DNA of 64,000 nt. Origin: Clostridium tarantellae. Its GTDB lineage: Bacteria; Bacillota; Clostridia; Clostridiales; Clostridiaceae. The stretch is taken from the NCBI RefSeq assembly GCF_009295725.1, contig NZ_WHJC01000001.1, forward strand, positions 1 through 64,000. The letters are read 5' to 3'. The notes beneath the pieces were generated by a model. It searched no databases, had not been told where the DNA came from, and saw only the letters and a list, made by a program, of their open reading frames with translations. The translations under genes were made by a program, and so were the position numbers. Below are positions 18,816 to 28,403 of this stretch, piece by piece; the stretch's first letter is position 1, and every line of letters begins with the position of its first letter.

Positions 18816-19091
18816 TTATTTGTTAACTCTTTCTTTTAATTCTTTACCAGCTTTAAAAACTGGAGCAACTGATGCAGGAATTATTAAAGTTTCTTTAGTT
18901 CTTGGGTTTCTTCCTTCTCTCTCAGCTCTTATTCTAGTTTCAAAAGTTCCGAAACCAACTAATTGAACTTTATCTCCATTTTCTAAAGTTTCAGTAACGC
19001 TTTCTATAAATGCTTTTAAAGCTGCTTCAGCATCTTTTTTAGTTAAATTACTTTTCTCAGCCATGCTTGTTATTAATTCTGCTTTATTCAC
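18816..19091 (-). CDS. hup: DNA-binding protein HU
   Basis: 91 aa nucleoid protein that bends DNA as a dimer. It has the whole HU signature: MNKAELITSMAEKSNLTKKD at the start and GFGTFETRIRAEREGRNPRT around the DNA-inserting arm. It starts with GTG 19091, 8 nt from AAGGAGG. Single gene with its own promoter (19163-19191) and terminator; a small ACTCTTT/AAAGAGT hairpin sits in the leader. Confidence 0.97.
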   Translation of the reverse strand: MNKAELITSMAEKSNLTKKDAEAALKAFIESVTETLENGDKVQLVGFGTFETRIRAEREGRNPRTKETLIIPASVAPVFKAGKELKERVNK

Positions 19092-19162
19092 TCTTACATC
19101 CTCCTTAAATTCACTCTTTTTTAATAAAGAGTTAAAATACTAAATCTAGCTTATATTATCAT

Positions 19163-19191
19163 ATAATATATTTAGTCTTTTGTATAGTCAA
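19163..19191 (-). promoter_or_regulatory. Sigma-A promoter of hup
   Basis: TTGACT (19186-19191), 17 bp, TATTAT (19163-19168). Confidence 0.7.
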
Positions 19192-19257
19192 TAGCTTATT
19201 TCTTTATTAATAAAATTATTTAAAAATCTAAATTTCTATAAATTTTCTTTTGTACTT

Positions 19258-20721
19258 TTAAATTTTATTTTCTTTTTCTAATTTTTTAGCCTCATTCCAT
19301 AGCTCATCCATTTCAATAAGAGATAATTCTTTTAAATTTTTATCATTTTTTAAAGTGGTTTCTTCTATATAAGAAAACCTTCTTATAAATTTTTCTATAG
19401 TTTTATTTAATGCTAATTCTCCATCAATATTTAAAAATCTAGAGACATTTACACAAGCAAATATTAAATCTCCTACTTCATCCTCTATTATTGACTTGTT
19501 TTCATCTTTATATACCTGTTTTATCTCCTCTAACTCCTCTGTAACCTTCGCCATAGCATCTTCAACATTATTCCAATCAAAGCCTACTTTTTTAGCTTTA
19601 TTTTGTACTTTATAAGCCTTTATTAAATTAGGTAATGATTCTGCTATACTTTTCATCTCATCAGTTATAGATGTTATACCTTTTTCTTGCTTTTTCAGCT
19701 CATCCCAATTATTTAAGACTTCTTTAGAATCGGTATTCTTGCTATCAGCAAATACATGTGGATGTCTAAACACCATTTTATTATACACATTTTCTATTAC
19801 ATCACTAATATCAAAAAAACCCTCTTCTTTGCCAATACTAGAGTGAAAAACCACTTGTAATAGTACATCCCCTAGTTCTTCAATTAATGCTGTCTCATCT
19901 TCATTATCTATAGCATCTAAGACTTCATAAGATTCTTCTATTAAAGCACTTTTTAAACTTTTATGTGTCTGCTCTCTATCCCAAGGACACCCATCATTTC
20001 CTCTTAAAGTTTCAATTATACTAGTAAAATCATAAAAATCCTTTTTATTATTTAAATCTTTTGGTATATATACTGAAGTTAAATAATCTATATCTTCTTG
20101 CCAATCTAATTCAAACAAAGGAATTTTTCTAATATTCTCTAATCCTTTTATTCCTGCTGCTCTTACAAAATATATTTCTGTATCATCATTATATGCTTCT
20201 AAAAGTTTTAATTTAACCTCTGAAGCTATAAATTTATTATAAACTTGAGTTATTATAGTTCCAACTCTCTTATCCATTAATTGATTTTCTATATCAAAAG
20301 CATCTATAATTTTTACTCCTTCGGTTGGATCTATTTTTAAACTCTCCATCATTGCATCTACAAAACTTACTGCTGGTAAAATTTCATATTTTATATCTTT
20401 TTTATCACATAATGAAATTAAATTTATAACAGATTTTTCTGCAACTAGTGGATGTCCTGGTACTGCATAAATTAAATTATCTTCTTTATTAATTTTTTCA
20501 ATTAAATCTTCTGCTATATACTTATATACATCATCAAAATTATTAAATTTTTCATAAGCAAAATCATAAGTATTAAATTTTATTCCTTCTTCTATTAAAA
20601 AATCAACTGTTGGATGCTTTTCTGTTCTAAAATAAATATTATTACTTTTTTTAAGTTCTTTTAAAGCCCCAATAGTTAACGCTTCTGGTGCCCCCGGTCC
20701 TAATCCCATTATTTTAAGCAT
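19258..20721 (-). CDS. mazG: Tetrapyrrole methylase-MazG fusion (YabN type)
   Basis: 487 aa in two parts: an N-terminal SAM-dependent methylase-like domain (about 1-220, starting MLKIMGLGPGAPEALTIGAL) and a C-terminal MazG NTP pyrophosphohydrolase (about 225-480). The MazG part carries two helical repeats with metal-binding E-x2-x-D sets: EELGDVLLQVVFHS and EDEVGDLIFACVNVSRFL. The C-terminal part should hydrolyse non-canonical or excess NTPs; the N-terminal part's substrate is unknown. Length and fusion match YabN of Bacillus, also placed next to spoVB and hup. Confidence 0.92.
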   Translation of the reverse strand: MLKIMGLGPGAPEALTIGALKELKKSNNIYFRTEKHPTVDFLIEEGIKFNTYDFAYEKFNNFDDVYKYIAEDLIEKINKEDNLIYAVPGHPLVAEKSVINLISLCDKKDIKYEILPAVSFVDAMMESLKIDPTEGVKIIDAFDIENQLMDKRVGTIITQVYNKFIASEVKLKLLEAYNDDTEIYFVRAAGIKGLENIRKIPLFELDWQEDIDYLTSVYIPKDLNNKKDFYDFTSIIETLRGNDGCPWDREQTHKSLKSALIEESYEVLDAIDNEDETALIEELGDVLLQVVFHSSIGKEEGFFDISDVIENVYNKMVFRHPHVFADSKNTDSKEVLNNWDELKKQEKGITSITDEMKSIAESLPNLIKAYKVQNKAKKVGFDWNNVEDAMAKVTEELEEIKQVYKDENKSIIEDEVGDLIFACVNVSRFLNIDGELALNKTIEKFIRRFSYIEETTLKNDKNLKELSLIEMDELWNEAKKLEKENKI

Positions 20722-20810
20722 TATAAACTCTCTCCTTAATATATTTATTAAAAAAACACATACTAAAATAGTAATATTAGCTGACTATTTATAGTATATG
20801 CTTTAACTTA

Positions 20811-22361
20811 TCAAATTCGTTTTTTAACTTTAATTAAAACTTTTCTTTTTATATCATCATACTCTATTATTTTTAATACTAATATTAATACTACATATAT
20901 AATAATACCCACTAATATAGAAATCAAGCAACTTAACCCATTACTACTGCTTATTTTAATTATATTATTATAAAATAACATAACTGCACATATCATTCCT
21001 AACGAAGCTATTAAAGGTTTAACAAAAAAGTTCATATATTGCAATTTATAATTCAATTTTTTCTCCATATGAATAACATTTAATATACTTACTACCAAAT
21101 AAGCTATTATAGTAGCAATAACTGCTCCATATATGTTTATATTTTTTATTGGTACTAAAATTATGGTTAATAATACTTTTATAAAGCATCCTATCATTAA
21201 ATTAATAACAGGTCTATAATAATATTTTGTGCCTTGTAAAATAGAAGTAGTTATATGAGTTGTAACCAAAAATGGTACACTTATAGCTAAATATTTTAAT
21301 ATTATAAATCCTTCAGATTTTCCTGGAAAAATTAATTTCATTATAGGTTCTGCCATAAAAAATAATCCTAAAAAACAAGGAATTGCTACCAACATACATA
21401 ATTTCATTGCCATATTTATTTTATTATCTAACTGTTTTCTATTTTTTAATGTATACAATTCTGAAATTATTGGTATTATAGATGCTGAAAGAGAAACCGC
21501 TAAAGTCATGGGGATATTTGTGAAAACAGTTGCTTTTCCAGTTAATTGTGCATATAAAATTGTAGAGTTTTGGGAACTTAATCCTGATTCTAATAATTTT
21601 TGAGGAACTAATATAGAGTCTATAACACCCATTATACTACCAACTGCTGCTCCAATAGATATTGGTAAAGCAACTTTTATTATTTCATTAAATATTTTAT
21701 TATTACTTTTTATTTTCTTTATTTTAAATTCTTTTTTTATTTTTCTATATTTAGGCAATAAATATATTGTTGAAAATAAACCTCCTGCTACAGCTCCAAA
21801 AGCTGCACCTCCTGCTGAATATTCTATTCCTAATGGAAAAAACAAAAAGGCTAGTCCAACTCCAAAAGAAACTCTACCTATCTGCTCTATAATTTGAGAT
21901 GTAGCTGTTGGTGTCATATTTTGTAATCCTTGAAAAAATCCTCTTAATGGTGTCATAATTCCTATAAACAATGGTGCCAAGCTTATTCCTATTATTGAAT
22001 AGTATGCTTTAGGGTCCCATTGTAAAATATTTATAATCCATTTTCCACAAACACTAAAAAATAAAGTCATACCTATTCCTAAAAATATCATTACCTTTAA
22101 AGCTTCTTTTATAACTTGAAAAACTTCTTCCCTGTTTCCAACTGCGTTTTTTTCAGATACTAGTTTAGAAACAGCTGTGGGTACACCAGCTGATATAGCT
22201 ATAAAAAGCATATATAAAGGATAGGTCATTTGATAATATCCTAATCCTTCATCACCTATAAGCATTATTAAAGGCCATCTAAAAAATAAACCAAGAAATT
22301 TAGCTAAAATTCCTGCACATGCAAGTATTAAGCTTCCTTTAATAAGAGATTGCTTATTCAT
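20811..22361 (-). CDS. SpoVB/MurJ-like polysaccharide transporter
   Basis: 516 aa integral membrane protein with about 14 TM helices, of the MOP flippase superfamily (SpoVB/YabM/MurJ). Such proteins flip lipid-linked cell wall or cortex precursors. Family stretches include KGSLILACAGILAKFLGL, YQMTYPLYMLFIAISAGVP and PLRGFFQGLQNMTPTATSQ. The position between mazG and spoVT matches yabM/spoVT of Bacillus, so it may be YabM rather than SpoVB itself. The ATG is 6 nt from GGAGG, but that site is one arm of a 15-bp perfect hairpin. Confidence 0.88.
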   Translation of the reverse strand: MNKQSLIKGSLILACAGILAKFLGLFFRWPLIMLIGDEGLGYYQMTYPLYMLFIAISAGVPTAVSKLVSEKNAVGNREEVFQVIKEALKVMIFLGIGMTLFFSVCGKWIINILQWDPKAYYSIIGISLAPLFIGIMTPLRGFFQGLQNMTPTATSQIIEQIGRVSFGVGLAFLFFPLGIEYSAGGAAFGAVAGGLFSTIYLLPKYRKIKKEFKIKKIKSNNKIFNEIIKVALPISIGAAVGSIMGVIDSILVPQKLLESGLSSQNSTILYAQLTGKATVFTNIPMTLAVSLSASIIPIISELYTLKNRKQLDNKINMAMKLCMLVAIPCFLGLFFMAEPIMKLIFPGKSEGFIILKYLAISVPFLVTTHITTSILQGTKYYYRPVINLMIGCFIKVLLTIILVPIKNINIYGAVIATIIAYLVVSILNVIHMEKKLNYKLQYMNFFVKPLIASLGMICAVMLFYNNIIKISSSNGLSCLISILVGIIIYVVLILVLKIIEYDDIKRKVLIKVKKRI

Positions 22362-22367
22362 AAAACA

Positions 22368-22416
22368 CCTCCAAATTTTAAAACTTTACTATTTTATATT
22401 ATTTAAAATTTGGAGG
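22368..22416 (-). promoter_or_regulatory. Hairpin enclosing the SpoVB-like gene's ribosome binding site
   Basis: The arms CCTCCAAATTTTAAA and TTTAAAATTTGGAGG are perfectly complementary over 15 bp, with a 19-nt loop. On the minus-strand transcript the terminal GGAGG (22372-22368) is the Shine-Dalgarno site 6 nt before ATG 22361, and the paired CCTCC acts as an anti-SD. The folded form would block translation. Confidence 0.75.
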
Positions 22417-22470
22417 CATTATGACTATTTATTAAATCTACTTTTTTTCGTAGGCATAATAAATATTTTG

Positions 22471-23019
22471 TTATTGTTCCATTTGCTTTCCTAAAAAAGC
22501 TGCGGCAGTTTCAACTAATTTTTTTTCTAATTCTCCAAAGTTTTCGCCTTCTTTAGATAAAATAATAACTGATCCTATAGCATCTCCTTCTGCTATAATA
22601 GGTGCTATAACTTGACAACTATATTTATTTTCATCATCATCTGTATATAATGGAATTACTTTATTACCTTCTTTACCCAAAACTACAGCTTTTCTATTTT
22701 CCATTATTTTTTCTAACTCATCACTTATTTTTTTCTCAATGAAATCTTTTTTCGGCGCTCCACTAACTGATATAAATGCATCATTATCGGAAATAAGTAC
22801 TATATGTCCTATTGATTGTTGAAGTGATTCTGCATATTCTTTTGAAAAATCTGTTAATTCTCCAATAGGCGAATATTTTTTAAGAATTACTCCCCCTTCT
22901 CTATCTGTAAATATTTCTAATGGATCTCCTTCTCTAATTCTTAAAGTTCTTCTTATTTCTTTAGGAATAACAACTCTTCCTAAATCATCAATACGTCTAA
23001 CTATTCCTGTTGCCTTCAT
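22471..23019 (-). CDS. spoVT: Stage V sporulation protein T (AbrB-type regulator)
   Basis: 182 aa. N-terminal swapped-hairpin AbrB DNA-binding domain (1-50: MKATGIVRRIDDLGRVVIPK, then EIRRTLRIREGDPLEIF) and a C-terminal GAF-like domain (about 55-180). SpoVT tunes late forespore, sigma-G dependent genes. ATG 23019 follows a GGAGG site. A good sigma-G promoter lies upstream, as expected for this gene. Confidence 0.96.
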   Translation of the reverse strand: MKATGIVRRIDDLGRVVIPKEIRRTLRIREGDPLEIFTDREGGVILKKYSPIGELTDFSKEYAESLQQSIGHIVLISDNDAFISVSGAPKKDFIEKKISDELEKIMENRKAVVLGKEGNKVIPLYTDDDENKYSCQVIAPIIAEGDAIGSVIILSKEGENFGELEKKLVETAAAFLGKQMEQ

Positions 23020-23081
23020 TTGTAATTTCCTCCTTTAATAAAACCCCTTGTTATAAAAACTTTATTTTCTTACTTCAATAT

Positions 23082-23111
23082 TAGTATTATATTTATTTCA
23101 AATTTTATACA
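23082..23111 (-). promoter_or_regulatory. Probable sigma-G promoter of spoVT
   Basis: TGTATA (23106-23111), 17 bp, AATACTA (23082-23088). Against the sigma-G consensus TGAATA-N17-CATACTA this is 11 of 13 matches; no sigma-A pair fits as well. Confidence 0.6.
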
Positions 23112-23155
23112 CATTGGTTATATTTATATTAAATTTAACTTTCTGCCTATAATAG

Positions 23156-23192
23156 AAAAAAGGTACTGACAAATTTTAAATTTATCAGTACC
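23156..23192 (-). terminator. Terminator after prsA
   Basis: GGTACTGA/TCAGTACC arms extended by AAATTT pairing, then T6 on the minus strand, just after the prsA stop. Confidence 0.85.
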
Positions 23193-23198
23193 CTTTTA

Positions 23199-24203
23199 TT
23201 ATTGATTTAATTTATCATTAGACACTTGAGCTTTTTCTTCTTTTTTCCAAGTCTCAATTGTATTTTTTAAAGTTTCACTTTTCTTTTGATTTTCTAATAT
23301 AGTTTTTATTTTTTCTTTTGATTCATCCAAAGTTGGTATATGTTCCTCTGATTTAATACCAGTAGCTTGTATTATATGATATCCAAAACTGCTTTTAACT
23401 GGTGCTGAAACTTCACCTTCTTTTAAATTTTTAGCTCCTTCTAAAAATGCTGGATCAAAATTTTGTTCATTATAAGCAACAAATCCTAAATCCTCTGCTA
23501 TAGGTTTTTTACCTTGAGCTTTATTATTTTTATATTCCTCAAATAACTTATCAAAGCTTGTTCCTGCATCTATTTTAGCTTTTATATCTTTAGCTTCATC
23601 TTCAGTAGCTGCTAATATATGTTTCATATTAGCTCCTGCGCTTTGCTTAAATTGTTCTTTATTTTCCTCATAATATGACTTAATATCTTCATCAGAAATT
23701 GCAATATCTTTAACAGCATAGTCAACAGCTTTTTCTACTATTATTTGATTCTTTAAATAATCTTTTAAAGTTTCCTCTGTAAATCCATCAGCATCCATAG
23801 CCGCTTGGAAATTTTCACCTAATTTATTTTTTAAATCATCAAATTTTTGATTAACTTCTTTAGTTAGTTCTTCATCTGAAGGCACTAACTTTAATTCTTT
23901 AGCTTTAGCTATTAATACCTTTTCTGTTACCATTGAATCTAAAGCTTGTTCTCTACTTTTAACAATCATCTCTTTTGCTTTTGGATCTTCTTTAAAATTT
24001 TCACCATATTGCTGTTCCATTCTTTTATATGTTGATTCTAATTCTTTATCTACATCACCTAATGTTATCTTTTCTCCATTAACTTTAGCAACTACTGTTC
24101 CTTGCTTTGCCGATTCTGTTTTTTCAATCATTCCACACCCTACAGCGGAAAACATCAATGCTCCAACCAAAGCTGCAGCTACTACCTTCTTAACTTTACC
24201 CAT
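23199..24203 (-). CDS. prsA: Foldase lipoprotein PrsA (parvulin peptidyl-prolyl isomerase)
   Basis: 334 aa. Lipoprotein signal peptide with lipobox FSAVGC (Cys23), so it is anchored outside the membrane, modified by Lgt. N-terminal SurA-like helical part, parvulin domain at about 190-285 (GANMKHILAATEDEAK at its start and SSFGYHIIQATG at its end) and a charged helical tail. It helps exported proteins fold. The ATG has AGGTAA about 6 nt upstream. It lies between mfd and spoVT as in related clostridia. Confidence 0.93.
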   Translation of the reverse strand: MGKVKKVVAAALVGALMFSAVGCGMIEKTESAKQGTVVAKVNGEKITLGDVDKELESTYKRMEQQYGENFKEDPKAKEMIVKSREQALDSMVTEKVLIAKAKELKLVPSDEELTKEVNQKFDDLKNKLGENFQAAMDADGFTEETLKDYLKNQIIVEKAVDYAVKDIAISDEDIKSYYEENKEQFKQSAGANMKHILAATEDEAKDIKAKIDAGTSFDKLFEEYKNNKAQGKKPIAEDLGFVAYNEQNFDPAFLEGAKNLKEGEVSAPVKSSFGYHIIQATGIKSEEHIPTLDESKEKIKTILENQKKSETLKNTIETWKKEEKAQVSNDKLNQ

Positions 24204-24289
24204 TTTGTTACCTCACTTTTTAATCTTTTTTACATAATATTCTATTACCTAATAATTTTAGTATAGCAATGTTACAATAATATTTCAAT

Positions 24290-27200
24290 TTACTTTTTCT
24301 TAAGGTTTTTATTTTTCACCAGTTCATCTAAAATATCTTTAAATATTTTCAATAAATCTTCTTTTTTTACATCTTTAAAACGATAATTAAAGGTCGGTTT
24401 ATCTCCAAATTTAAACAATATATTCTTTTTATGTTTTTCTAATAACTTTAAAAAAATTCTTTTATCTGTTCTTTCTCTACTTTCAAACGTAAAGATAATT
24501 TCTTCATTTCTTTCTTTTATTTCTTCTATATTTAACAACCTAGCTTTGCTCTTTATATATGCTATATCCATTAAATTAAATACTGTTTGAGGAATTGATA
24601 AATATCTATCTTCTAACTCTTCTTTCACATATAAATAATCTTCTTCATTCTCTATAGCCGCTATTTTTTTATAAATTTCAATTTTTTGAGTTTCATCATT
24701 TATATAGTCTGATGATATAAATGCATCAACTTTTATATCAACTGTTGTTTCAACAGGTTCTTGATCAATTTCACCTTTAATTATTTTGATTGTATCTTCT
24801 AACATTCTACAATATAAATCATATCCTATAGATGACATGTGTCCATGCTGAGCAGATCCCATCATGTTTCCAGCACCTCTAATTTCTAAATCTCTCATAG
24901 CAATCTTAAATCCTGAACCTAGCTCAGTAAAATCCTTTAATGCTTTAAGTCTTTTTTCTGCTACTTCCGTCAAAACTTTATCTTTCTGATATACAAAATA
25001 AGAATAAGCCACTCTATTACTTCTACCAACTCTTCCTCTTAATTGATAAAGCTGAGAAAGTCCCATTTTATCTGCATCATAAACAATCATAGTATTTACA
25101 TTAGGTATATCTATTCCAGTTTCTATAATTGATGTACAAACCAAAACATTACTTTCTTTATTCATAAATCCTATCATTTCTTTTTCAAGCTGTCTTTCAG
25201 TCATCCGTCCATGTATAATACTTGTTTTACATTCTGGAACTAAATTTTGAACATAGCTTGCTATTGATTGTATACTTTCTACTCTATTATGAACAAAGAA
25301 AACTTGCCCCTCCCTATTTATTTCTCTAAGAATAGCATCTCTTAATAATTGATCATTATGCTCAACTACATAAGTTTGTATAGGATATCTATCCTCTGGA
25401 GGGGTTTCTATTACAGATATATCTCTTACACCAGTTAAAGACATATGCAATGTTCTTGGAATAGGTGTAGCACTTAATGTTAAAACGTCTATATTTTTTT
25501 TAACATTTTTAATTTTCTCTTTTTGTGTAACTCCAAATCTTTGTTCTTCATCAACAATTAAAAGTCCTAAATCTTTAAACTGAATATCTTTTGATACTAA
25601 CCTATGTGTACCTATTAGTATATCTATATTTCCTTCTTTTAAATATTGTAATGTAGTCGTTTGATCTTTTTTGCTTCTAAATCTACTAATCATATCAATT
25701 TTAACTGGAAATCCATTAAATCTTTTTATAAAATTTTTATAATGTTGTTCTGCTAATATAGTTGTAGGAACTAAAAATGCAACTTGTTTACCATCCATAA
25801 CAGCTTTAAATGCTGCTCTTATAGCAACTTCTGTTTTACCATATCCAACATCACCACATAATAATCTATCCATGGGTTTATTAGATTCCATATCTTTTTT
25901 TATTTCTTCTAAAGAAGTCAATTGGTCTGGAGTCTCTTCATAAGGAAATTCATCTTCAAATTGATTTTGCCATTCTGTATCTTTAATAAATTTATGCCCT
26001 TTCAAAGTAGCTCTAGCAGCATATAATTTAACTAAATCTCCAGCTATATCATTTATAGATTTTCTAGCTTTCGCCTTCGCTTTTTGCCATTCATTTCCAC
26101 CTAATTTATTTATTTTAGGTTCTATTCCTTCAGCACCAATATATTTTTGAACTAAATCTAATTGTTCTACTGGAACATATAATTTATCACCTTTAGAATA
26201 TTCTATATCTAAATAATCCCTTTTATGTCCATTAACTTCTATTTGCTTTATACCTTTAAAAACACCTATGCCACTATTTACATGAACTACATAATCTCCT
26301 GGTCGTAATTCACCAAAACTTCTTATTTTAGCAACACCTTTTTTATTTGCTTTCTTTTTAGGCATTTTTCTTTTAGCTTCACCAAATACTTCTTTATCTG
26401 AAATTAAACACAATTTTAAATCTGAAAATTCAAATCCTTTTAATTGATTACCAAATGTTATTGCTATCTCACCTTCAAATATCTCTTCAACATTCTCTCT
26501 ATAAACACTTTCTATATTTCTTTCTCTTAAAGTATCAACTAATCGTTCACCTCTAAGTTTAGTTCCTGAAAGTATTAATGTTTTAAATCCATTAGATTTT
26601 TTATCTTTTATCTCTTCAATTAATAAATCTAATTGTCCTTGATAATTATTAAGAGTTATTTGATTAAAATCAACTTTTAAATAACTAGATAAAAAACTAT
26701 CTTCTTTATGAAAGGAATTTATTGCTATAACTTCTTTGCCTTGAAAGTTTCCTAATATAGTTTCTAAATTTAACATTAACTTTCCTTGAGAAGGTAATAT
26801 GTTACCTCTTTCTAAAAAAGATTCATAATTTTCTTTAAACTCAAATAAAACACTTTCTAATTTACCCTTACATCTTTGAGCATCATCTACAATAATAATA
26901 TAATCTTTAATATAATCAAATAAAGTTGAAGGATTATCAAAGAAAAATGGTAAATAACTATCTATAGTTTCAAAGCTACCATTTTCTTTTAATAACTCTA
27001 TATTGCTTTTTACTATTTCTGTTATACGATTTGAAATTTCTTCATTGTTATTTCTAGATAAATTAACTTCATTTAATTCACTACTTATTTTTCCTATAGC
27101 TTCTTTAATTATTTCTTCATTTAATATTGTTTCTTTTGCGGGGAAAATTTCTATAGCATCTACTTTTTCAATGCTTCTTTGTGATTCAACATTGAATGTT

Positions 27201-27814
27201 TTTATAGATTCTATTTCATTATCAAACATATCTATTCTAAAAGGAAAATTACTATGCGGAGGATATATATCTACAATTCCTCCTCTTAAACAAAATTCAC
27301 CTTTTCCTTCTACAATTTCTGTTCTTTCATAACCACATTCTATTAACTTCTGAAATAACTCATTTGAATCTAATGTGTTACCAACTTGAATTTTAAAATT
27401 ATGTTTTTCATATAAATCTAATGGAGTGTATATTGAAGAAAATGCTTCTATGGAAGTAACTATTATTTTTTTACTTGTATCTAGCATTTCTTTTATTACT
27501 TTTAATCTAGCCCATCTTAAATCTCCTGATATAGCATCTATATTATAAAATACAGTTTCTTTTGTTGGTAAATAAAAAACTTTTGATGTATAAAATCCTA
27601 AATCTTCATATAAATTTCTTGCTTCTACATCGCTATGTGTAACAATTACTATAGGTTTATTTACACTTTCATAAATACCATCTAAAATATAACTCTTCCC
27701 TGACTCTGATAATCCTGTAACTTCTATAGGATACAACTTTTCATTTATACTTTTTTGTATGCTCTTAAATTTTTTATTTTCAAATAATGGGTTTATTAAC
27801 CCCTTTAATCTCAC
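24290..27814 (-). CDS. mfd: Transcription-repair coupling factor Mfd
   Basis: 1174 aa DNA translocase that removes RNA polymerase stalled at lesions and recruits UvrA. In order: UvrB-homology part (1-350), RNA-polymerase-interacting domain (about 480-545: GDYVVHVNSGIGVFKGIKQ), helicase with Walker A GDVGYGKTEVA and box II VDEEQRFG, motif VI QLRGRVGRS, and the C-terminal TRCF domain. I use GTG 27814, which has GGTGGTG just upstream and gives the N-terminus MRLKGLINPLFENKKF; the TTG 18 bp earlier sits too close to the pth stop to have a site. 19 bp after pth. Confidence 0.97.
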   Translation of the reverse strand: MRLKGLINPLFENKKFKSIQKSINEKLYPIEVTGLSESGKSYILDGIYESVNKPIVIVTHSDVEARNLYEDLGFYTSKVFYLPTKETVFYNIDAISGDLRWARLKVIKEMLDTSKKIIVTSIEAFSSIYTPLDLYEKHNFKIQVGNTLDSNELFQKLIECGYERTEIVEGKGEFCLRGGIVDIYPPHSNFPFRIDMFDNEIESIKTFNVESQRSIEKVDAIEIFPAKETILNEEIIKEAIGKISSELNEVNLSRNNNEEISNRITEIVKSNIELLKENGSFETIDSYLPFFFDNPSTLFDYIKDYIIIVDDAQRCKGKLESVLFEFKENYESFLERGNILPSQGKLMLNLETILGNFQGKEVIAINSFHKEDSFLSSYLKVDFNQITLNNYQGQLDLLIEEIKDKKSNGFKTLILSGTKLRGERLVDTLRERNIESVYRENVEEIFEGEIAITFGNQLKGFEFSDLKLCLISDKEVFGEAKRKMPKKKANKKGVAKIRSFGELRPGDYVVHVNSGIGVFKGIKQIEVNGHKRDYLDIEYSKGDKLYVPVEQLDLVQKYIGAEGIEPKINKLGGNEWQKAKAKARKSINDIAGDLVKLYAARATLKGHKFIKDTEWQNQFEDEFPYEETPDQLTSLEEIKKDMESNKPMDRLLCGDVGYGKTEVAIRAAFKAVMDGKQVAFLVPTTILAEQHYKNFIKRFNGFPVKIDMISRFRSKKDQTTTLQYLKEGNIDILIGTHRLVSKDIQFKDLGLLIVDEEQRFGVTQKEKIKNVKKNIDVLTLSATPIPRTLHMSLTGVRDISVIETPPEDRYPIQTYVVEHNDQLLRDAILREINREGQVFFVHNRVESIQSIASYVQNLVPECKTSIIHGRMTERQLEKEMIGFMNKESNVLVCTSIIETGIDIPNVNTMIVYDADKMGLSQLYQLRGRVGRSNRVAYSYFVYQKDKVLTEVAEKRLKALKDFTELGSGFKIAMRDLEIRGAGNMMGSAQHGHMSSIGYDLYCRMLEDTIKIIKGEIDQEPVETTVDIKVDAFISSDYINDETQKIEIYKKIAAIENEEDYLYVKEELEDRYLSIPQTVFNLMDIAYIKSKARLLNIEEIKERNEEIIFTFESRERTDKRIFLKLLEKHKKNILFKFGDKPTFNYRFKDVKKEDLLKIFKDILDELVKNKNLKKK

Positions 27815-27833
27815 CTTAACACCACCATTCAAA

Positions 27834-28400
27834 TTAATCTATTGTAAATCCATTAAACTTATTCATAGAATCTTTAACTGATTTTTTTAAACTCTCAGAT
27901 ATTGAATCACTACAAACAGGGATAACCTTTCTCAATACTTCTATCTCCTCTTTAGAAAACTTTCCTAAAACATGAGATATTAAATCGTGAGTAGGTTGTC
28001 CCACACCAACTTTAATTCTTGGAAATTTATCATTGCCTAAATGCTGTATTATACTTTTTATTCCATTATGTCCACCAGCACTTCCCTTTTCTCTTATCCT
28101 TATTTTTCCTACTGGTAAGCTTATATCATCATATATAACTATAATTTCATCTTCTTCTAGTTTATAAAAATCTATAATTGCCTTAATACTTTCTCCACTT
28201 AAATTCATATATGTAGTAGGCTTTAATAAAATAACTTTTTTTCCTTCTATAAAACCTTCTCCACATACACCTTTAAATTTTACCCTATTTAATTGAATAT
28301 TATACTTATCTGCAATATAATCAATAACTTCAAATCCTATATTATGTCTTGTCATGTCATATTCTTTACCTGGATTTCCAAGTCCAACTATTAAAAACAT
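27834..28400 (-). CDS. pth: Peptidyl-tRNA hydrolase
   Basis: 188 aa. Frees tRNA from peptidyl-tRNA that falls off ribosomes. Opens FLIVGLGNPGKEYDMTRHNI with the catalytic His at about residue 20, then YDDISLPVGKIRIREKGSAGGHNG, the family core. Tightly packed: 3 bp after the response regulator gene, 19 bp before mfd. Confidence 0.97.
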   Translation of the reverse strand: MFLIVGLGNPGKEYDMTRHNIGFEVIDYIADKYNIQLNRVKFKGVCGEGFIEGKKVILLKPTTYMNLSGESIKAIIDFYKLEEDEIIVIYDDISLPVGKIRIREKGSAGGHNGIKSIIQHLGNDKFPRIKVGVGQPTHDLISHVLGKFSKEEIEVLRKVIPVCSDSISESLKKSVKDSMNKFNGFTID

Positions 28401-28403
28401 ATA

